From positions 1-7,263 of the forward strand of contig CAMLEQ010000190.1 of the NCBI GenBank assembly GCA_946479015.1: a stretch of DNA of 7,263 nucleotides, read 5' to 3'. This stretch comes from an uncultured Gemmatimonadota bacterium. GTDB taxonomy: Bacteria > Gemmatimonadota > Gemmatimonadetes > Gemmatimonadales > Gemmatimonadaceae. The notes under the pieces are model-generated. The model had not been told where the DNA came from. It did not search any database and worked only from the letters and a program-made list of their open reading frames with translations. A program made the translations under genes and the position numbers. Positions 5,368-7,263 of this stretch are shown here, in pieces. Numbering within the stretch: the first letter of the stretch is position 1; every line of letters begins with the position of its first letter.

Positions 5368-6576
5368 ATGACCGCGAGCATCACCCCCGCCGAGCTCTCC
5401 CCCGTGGAGGCGGCCGCGAGCGTGCGCGACACCGTCGTGCAGTGGCGCCGTCGGCTGCACCGCGAGCCGGAGCTCTCCTTCCACGAGCATCGCACCGCGC
5501 AGTTCGTGTACGACACGCTCGCCGGCTTCGGCGGGCTCGAGCTGTCGCGTCCCACCCCCACGAGCGTGGTGGCGCGCCTCCACGGCGCGGAGGCCGGGCC
5601 GGTGCTGGCGATCCGCGCGGACATGGACGCGCTCCCGATCGACGAGAAGAACGAGGCCGAGTACCGCTCTGGCACCCCGGGGGTGATGCACGCCTGCGGG
5701 CACGACGGGCACACGTCGATGCTCCTCGGCGCGGCGAAGCTGCTCGCGGGGATGCGCGAGCGCCTGCACGGCGAGGTGCGCTTCATCTTTCAGCACGCCG
5801 AGGAGGTCTCCCCCGGCGGCGCGCAGCAGATGGTGGACGCCGGCGTCATGGACGGCGTGGACCTGGTGATCGGCGCGCACCTCTGGTCGCCGATGCCGTC
5901 GGGGAAGGTGGGAGTGCTGGCGGGGCCGATGATGGCCGCTCCGGACACCTTCCTGCTCGTGGTGAAGGGGGCGGGGGGGCACGCCGCGGCGCCGCACCAG
6001 ACGGTGGACAGCATCGCCGTGGCGGCGCAGATCGTGACGAACCTCCAGCACATCGTCTCGCGGAACATCGACCCGATCGACAGTGTGGTGGTGTCCGTCA
6101 CGCGCTTCATCGCCGGGACGGCGGACAACGTGATCCCCGGCACCGCCGAGCTCGGGGGAACGGTGCGGACCTTCGATCCCGCGCTCCGCCGCGAGGTGCC
6201 GCGGCTCATGGAGCGGATCATCAAGGGGATCACCGCGGCGCACGGCGCCGGGTACGAGCTGACGTTCACGGAGGGGTACCGCCCGGTGATCAACGACCAG
6301 CGGGCCACCGACTTTCTTCGTGGCGTGGTGGAGCGCACGCTCGGCCCGGAGGCGTTCCAGGACCTCCGCCCGAGCATGGGCGGGGAGGACTTCTCCGCCT
6401 TCCAGCAGCGCGCCCCGGGCTCGTTCTTCTTCATCGGCGCGCGCGACGAGGCGCGCGGGATCGTGCACCCGCACCATCACGAGCGCTTCGACATCGACGA
6501 AAGCGCACTGGAGCGGGGGGTGGCGATCTTCGTGGGCGCGGCGCGGGAGTACCTCGGCGGAGCGCGGCCCGCGTGA
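5368..6576 (+). CDS. M20-family metal-dependent amidohydrolase (N-acyl-amino-acid / hippurate hydrolase type)
   Basis: A 402-residue cytoplasmic dizinc/dimanganese hydrolase of peptidase family M20 subfamily D, which cleaves amide bonds of N-acyl amino acids and related compounds (hippurate hydrolase, IAA-amino acid hydrolase, N-acetyl-amino-acid deacetylase). All hallmark residues are present: the Asp in RADMDALP, HACGHDGH with C110 and H112, the catalytic/metal glutamates E145-E146 in QHAEE, H171 in GAHLW, the dimerisation-domain segment GAGGHAAAPHQTVD, SMGGEDF with E340, and a C-terminal His cluster at 369-371 before ERFDIDE, supplying the last metal ligand. Length and domain order are normal. 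The exact substrate cannot be read from sequence. The stop overlaps the GTG of the small DUF3311 gene (GTGA), and a symporter follows, which suggests uptake coupled to hydrolysis. A strong terminator upstream means it needs its own promoter within 5266-5367, where I could not identify one. Confidence 0.92.
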   Translation: MTASITPAELSPVEAAASVRDTVVQWRRRLHREPELSFHEHRTAQFVYDTLAGFGGLELSRPTPTSVVARLHGAEAGPVLAIRADMDALPIDEKNEAEYRSGTPGVMHACGHDGHTSMLLGAAKLLAGMRERLHGEVRFIFQHAEEVSPGGAQQMVDAGVMDGVDLVIGAHLWSPMPSGKVGVLAGPMMAAPDTFLLVVKGAGGHAAAPHQTVDSIAVAAQIVTNLQHIVSRNIDPIDSVVVSVTRFIAGTADNVIPGTAELGGTVRTFDPALRREVPRLMERIIKGITAAHGAGYELTFTEGYRPVINDQRATDFLRGVVERTLGPEAFQDLRPSMGGEDFSAFQQRAPGSFFFIGARDEARGIVHPHHHERFDIDESALERGVAIFVGAAREYLGGARPA

Positions 6577-6821
6577 GACTCCACCGGTGGCTGGCTGTCG
6601 TGCCGGCCATCGGCCTGCTCGGAGGGGTGCCCTTCGCGAACCGCGTGGAGCCCTACGTGCTCGGGCTCCCCTTCCTGCTGTTCTGGATCCTGCTCTGGGT
6701 GCTGCTCACCGCCGCGATCATGGGGGTGGTGTACGCCCTGGACCGCGCGGCCGGAGCCGGCCACGAGGCGGGGGCGGGGGCGGGGGCGCCTGACGAGCGA
6801 CGCGGGGCGGCGGGGCCATGA
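6573..6821 (+). CDS. Small DUF3311 membrane protein, symporter partner
   Basis: An 82-residue membrane protein with two predicted helices, about 7-19 and 33-55. The conserved DUF3311 pattern is visible: P20-F-A-N-R, then P27-Y-V-L-G-L-P-F, the aromatic FWILLW stretch and VVYALD (52-57). Proteins of this family are commonly encoded just before a sodium:solute symporter, as here, and probably form a small accessory subunit; this is known from gene neighbourhood rather than from a visible catalytic site. The start is GTG at 6573, inside the amidohydrolase stop (GTGA); no other start keeps the first helix. The tail after residue 58 is Gly/Ala/Glu-rich and is encoded partly by a CGGGGG hexamer repeat. 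The stop overlaps the next start as ATGA. Confidence 0.82.
   Translation: MRLHRWLAVVPAIGLLGGVPFANRVEPYVLGLPFLLFWILLWVLLTAAIMGVVYALDRAAGAGHEAGAGAGAPDERRGAAGP
6769..6786 (+). repeat. Hexanucleotide repeat (CGGGGG)x3 in the DUF3311 tail
   Basis: Three exact CGGGGG units encode the alternating Gly-Ala tail of the DUF3311 protein. With GGGG runs at 6804-6807 and 6812-6815, this gives enough G-tracts for a possible G-quadruplex on the coding strand just before the symporter start at 6818. Six-base units keep frame when the copy number changes, so length variation is tolerable. Confidence 0.6.
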
Positions 6822-7263
6822 GCGCGGCGCTCGTCATCATCGTCGCCTTCCTCGTGATCGCGCTCTGGCTCGGCGTGCGCGCGCGGCGGGGGCGCGACAT
6901 GGTGCTCGAGCAGTGGAGCGTGGGTGGGCGCGGCTTCGGGACGCTGTTCGTGTTCCTCCTCATGGCCGGGGAGATCTACACCACCTTCACCTTCCTCGGC
7001 GGAAGCGGGTGGGCGTACGGGAAGGGTGGGCCGGCGTTCTACATCCTCGCCTACGGCGCGCTCGCGTACGCGCTCTCGTACTTCCTGCTCCCCGTGGTGT
7101 GGCGCTACGGGAAGGAGCACGGGCTCCTCTCGCAGGCCGACTTCTTCGTGAGCAAGTACCGGAGCGAGCCGCTCGGGATCCTGGTGTCGCTGGTGAGCGT
7201 GGTGGCGCTGGTGCCGTATCTGGTGCTCCAGCTCAAGGGGCTCGGGATCATCGTCTCCGAGGC
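6818..7263 (+). CDS. Sodium:solute symporter (SSS/SSF family), 3' end beyond window
   Basis: The first 148 codons of a membrane transporter; the frame is open to the window edge. Helices are visible at about 2-20 (ALVIIVAFLVIALWLGV), 43-62, 75-97 (FYILAYGALAYALSYFLLPV) and 125-145. SSS family features include the cytoplasmic WSVGGRGFGTLFVF segment after helix 1, then GEIYTTFTFLGGSGWAYGKGG in helix 2 and its loop, and HGLLSQADFFVSKY, which matches the conserved loop before helix 4 (cf. TLADFFxxRY). Full-length members have about 450-550 residues and 12-13 helices, so roughly two thirds are missing. It shares the ATGA overlap with the DUF3311 gene and has no strong Shine-Dalgarno of its own, implying translational coupling. 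The substrate is unknown; the amidohydrolase in the same operon suggests an acylated amino acid, peptide or monocarboxylate. Confidence 0.88.
   Translation, partial: MSAALVIIVAFLVIALWLGVRARRGRDMVLEQWSVGGRGFGTLFVFLLMAGEIYTTFTFLGGSGWAYGKGGPAFYILAYGALAYALSYFLLPVVWRYGKEHGLLSQADFFVSKYRSEPLGILVSLVSVVALVPYLVLQLKGLGIIVSE

Noticed and set aside
5221..6480. Long minus-strand frame of 419 codons opposite the amidohydrolase
   Set aside because: It is an antisense shadow of a gene with all catalytic motifs intact, and it begins inside the terminator hairpin.
4170..6821. An 883-codon + strand open frame spanning the DoxX, cupredoxin and amidohydrolase genes
   Set aside because: It is out of frame with three well-supported genes and is Arg/Gly/Ala-rich nonsense until 6573, where the real DUF3311 gene begins.
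1..7263. tRNA or rRNA genes, CRISPR arrays, transposases
   Set aside because: Looked for on both strands by eye. No cloverleaf, regularly spaced repeat array or transposase-like protein was seen; the palindrome at 1-115 is the only mobile-element-like structure.

Overview
This is a GC-rich window (roughly 70% G+C) with tightly packed genes, ATGA/GTGA stop-start overlaps and several secreted lipoproteins. Twin WYL regulators, an HbpS/GlcG-type heme-binding lipoprotein, a DUF3311 plus sodium:solute symporter pair and strong GC bias at third codon positions would fit Gemmatimonadota. Another high-GC soil-type phylum is possible; no rRNA or phylogenetic marker is present to settle it.

Layout, all genes on the + strand. 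(1) Bases 1-229 hold no gene. The first 115 bases form one continuous imperfect palindrome, followed by short repeats. (2) 230-2968 is a compact three-gene operon: a PafB-like and a PafC-like WYL-domain regulator joined by an ATGA overlap, then, after 1 nt, a class C acid phosphatase / lipoprotein e(P4)-like HAD protein. The HAD protein appears to have lost about 38 internal residues, including most of motif II. (3) 2969-3296 is a gene-free stretch with a candidate sigma-70 promoter. It precedes a heme-binding (DUF336) lipoprotein gene at 3297-4091. (4) 4092-4398 is a second gene-free stretch, possibly holding a minus-strand coding remnant. (5) 4399-5187 encodes a DoxX-like membrane protein, probably starting at CTG, and 12 nt later a small cupredoxin lipoprotein with an unusually short copper-ligand loop. 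A strong hairpin terminator follows at 5231-5265. (6) 5368 to the window end is a translationally coupled operon: an M20-family amidohydrolase, a small DUF3311 membrane protein, and the first 148 codons of a sodium:solute symporter cut by the window edge.

The last operon reads as an uptake-plus-hydrolysis unit: the symporter with its small partner would import an amide or N-acyl compound, or export/import the product, and the cytoplasmic amidohydrolase would cleave it. The middle part encodes envelope proteins of redox or heme type. The first operon is regulatory, with a possibly damaged nucleotidase at its end. I do not see a clearly new multi-gene system. The best leads are the 115-base palindrome, the internally deleted phosphatase, the compressed CxxHxM copper loop, and the CTG start.
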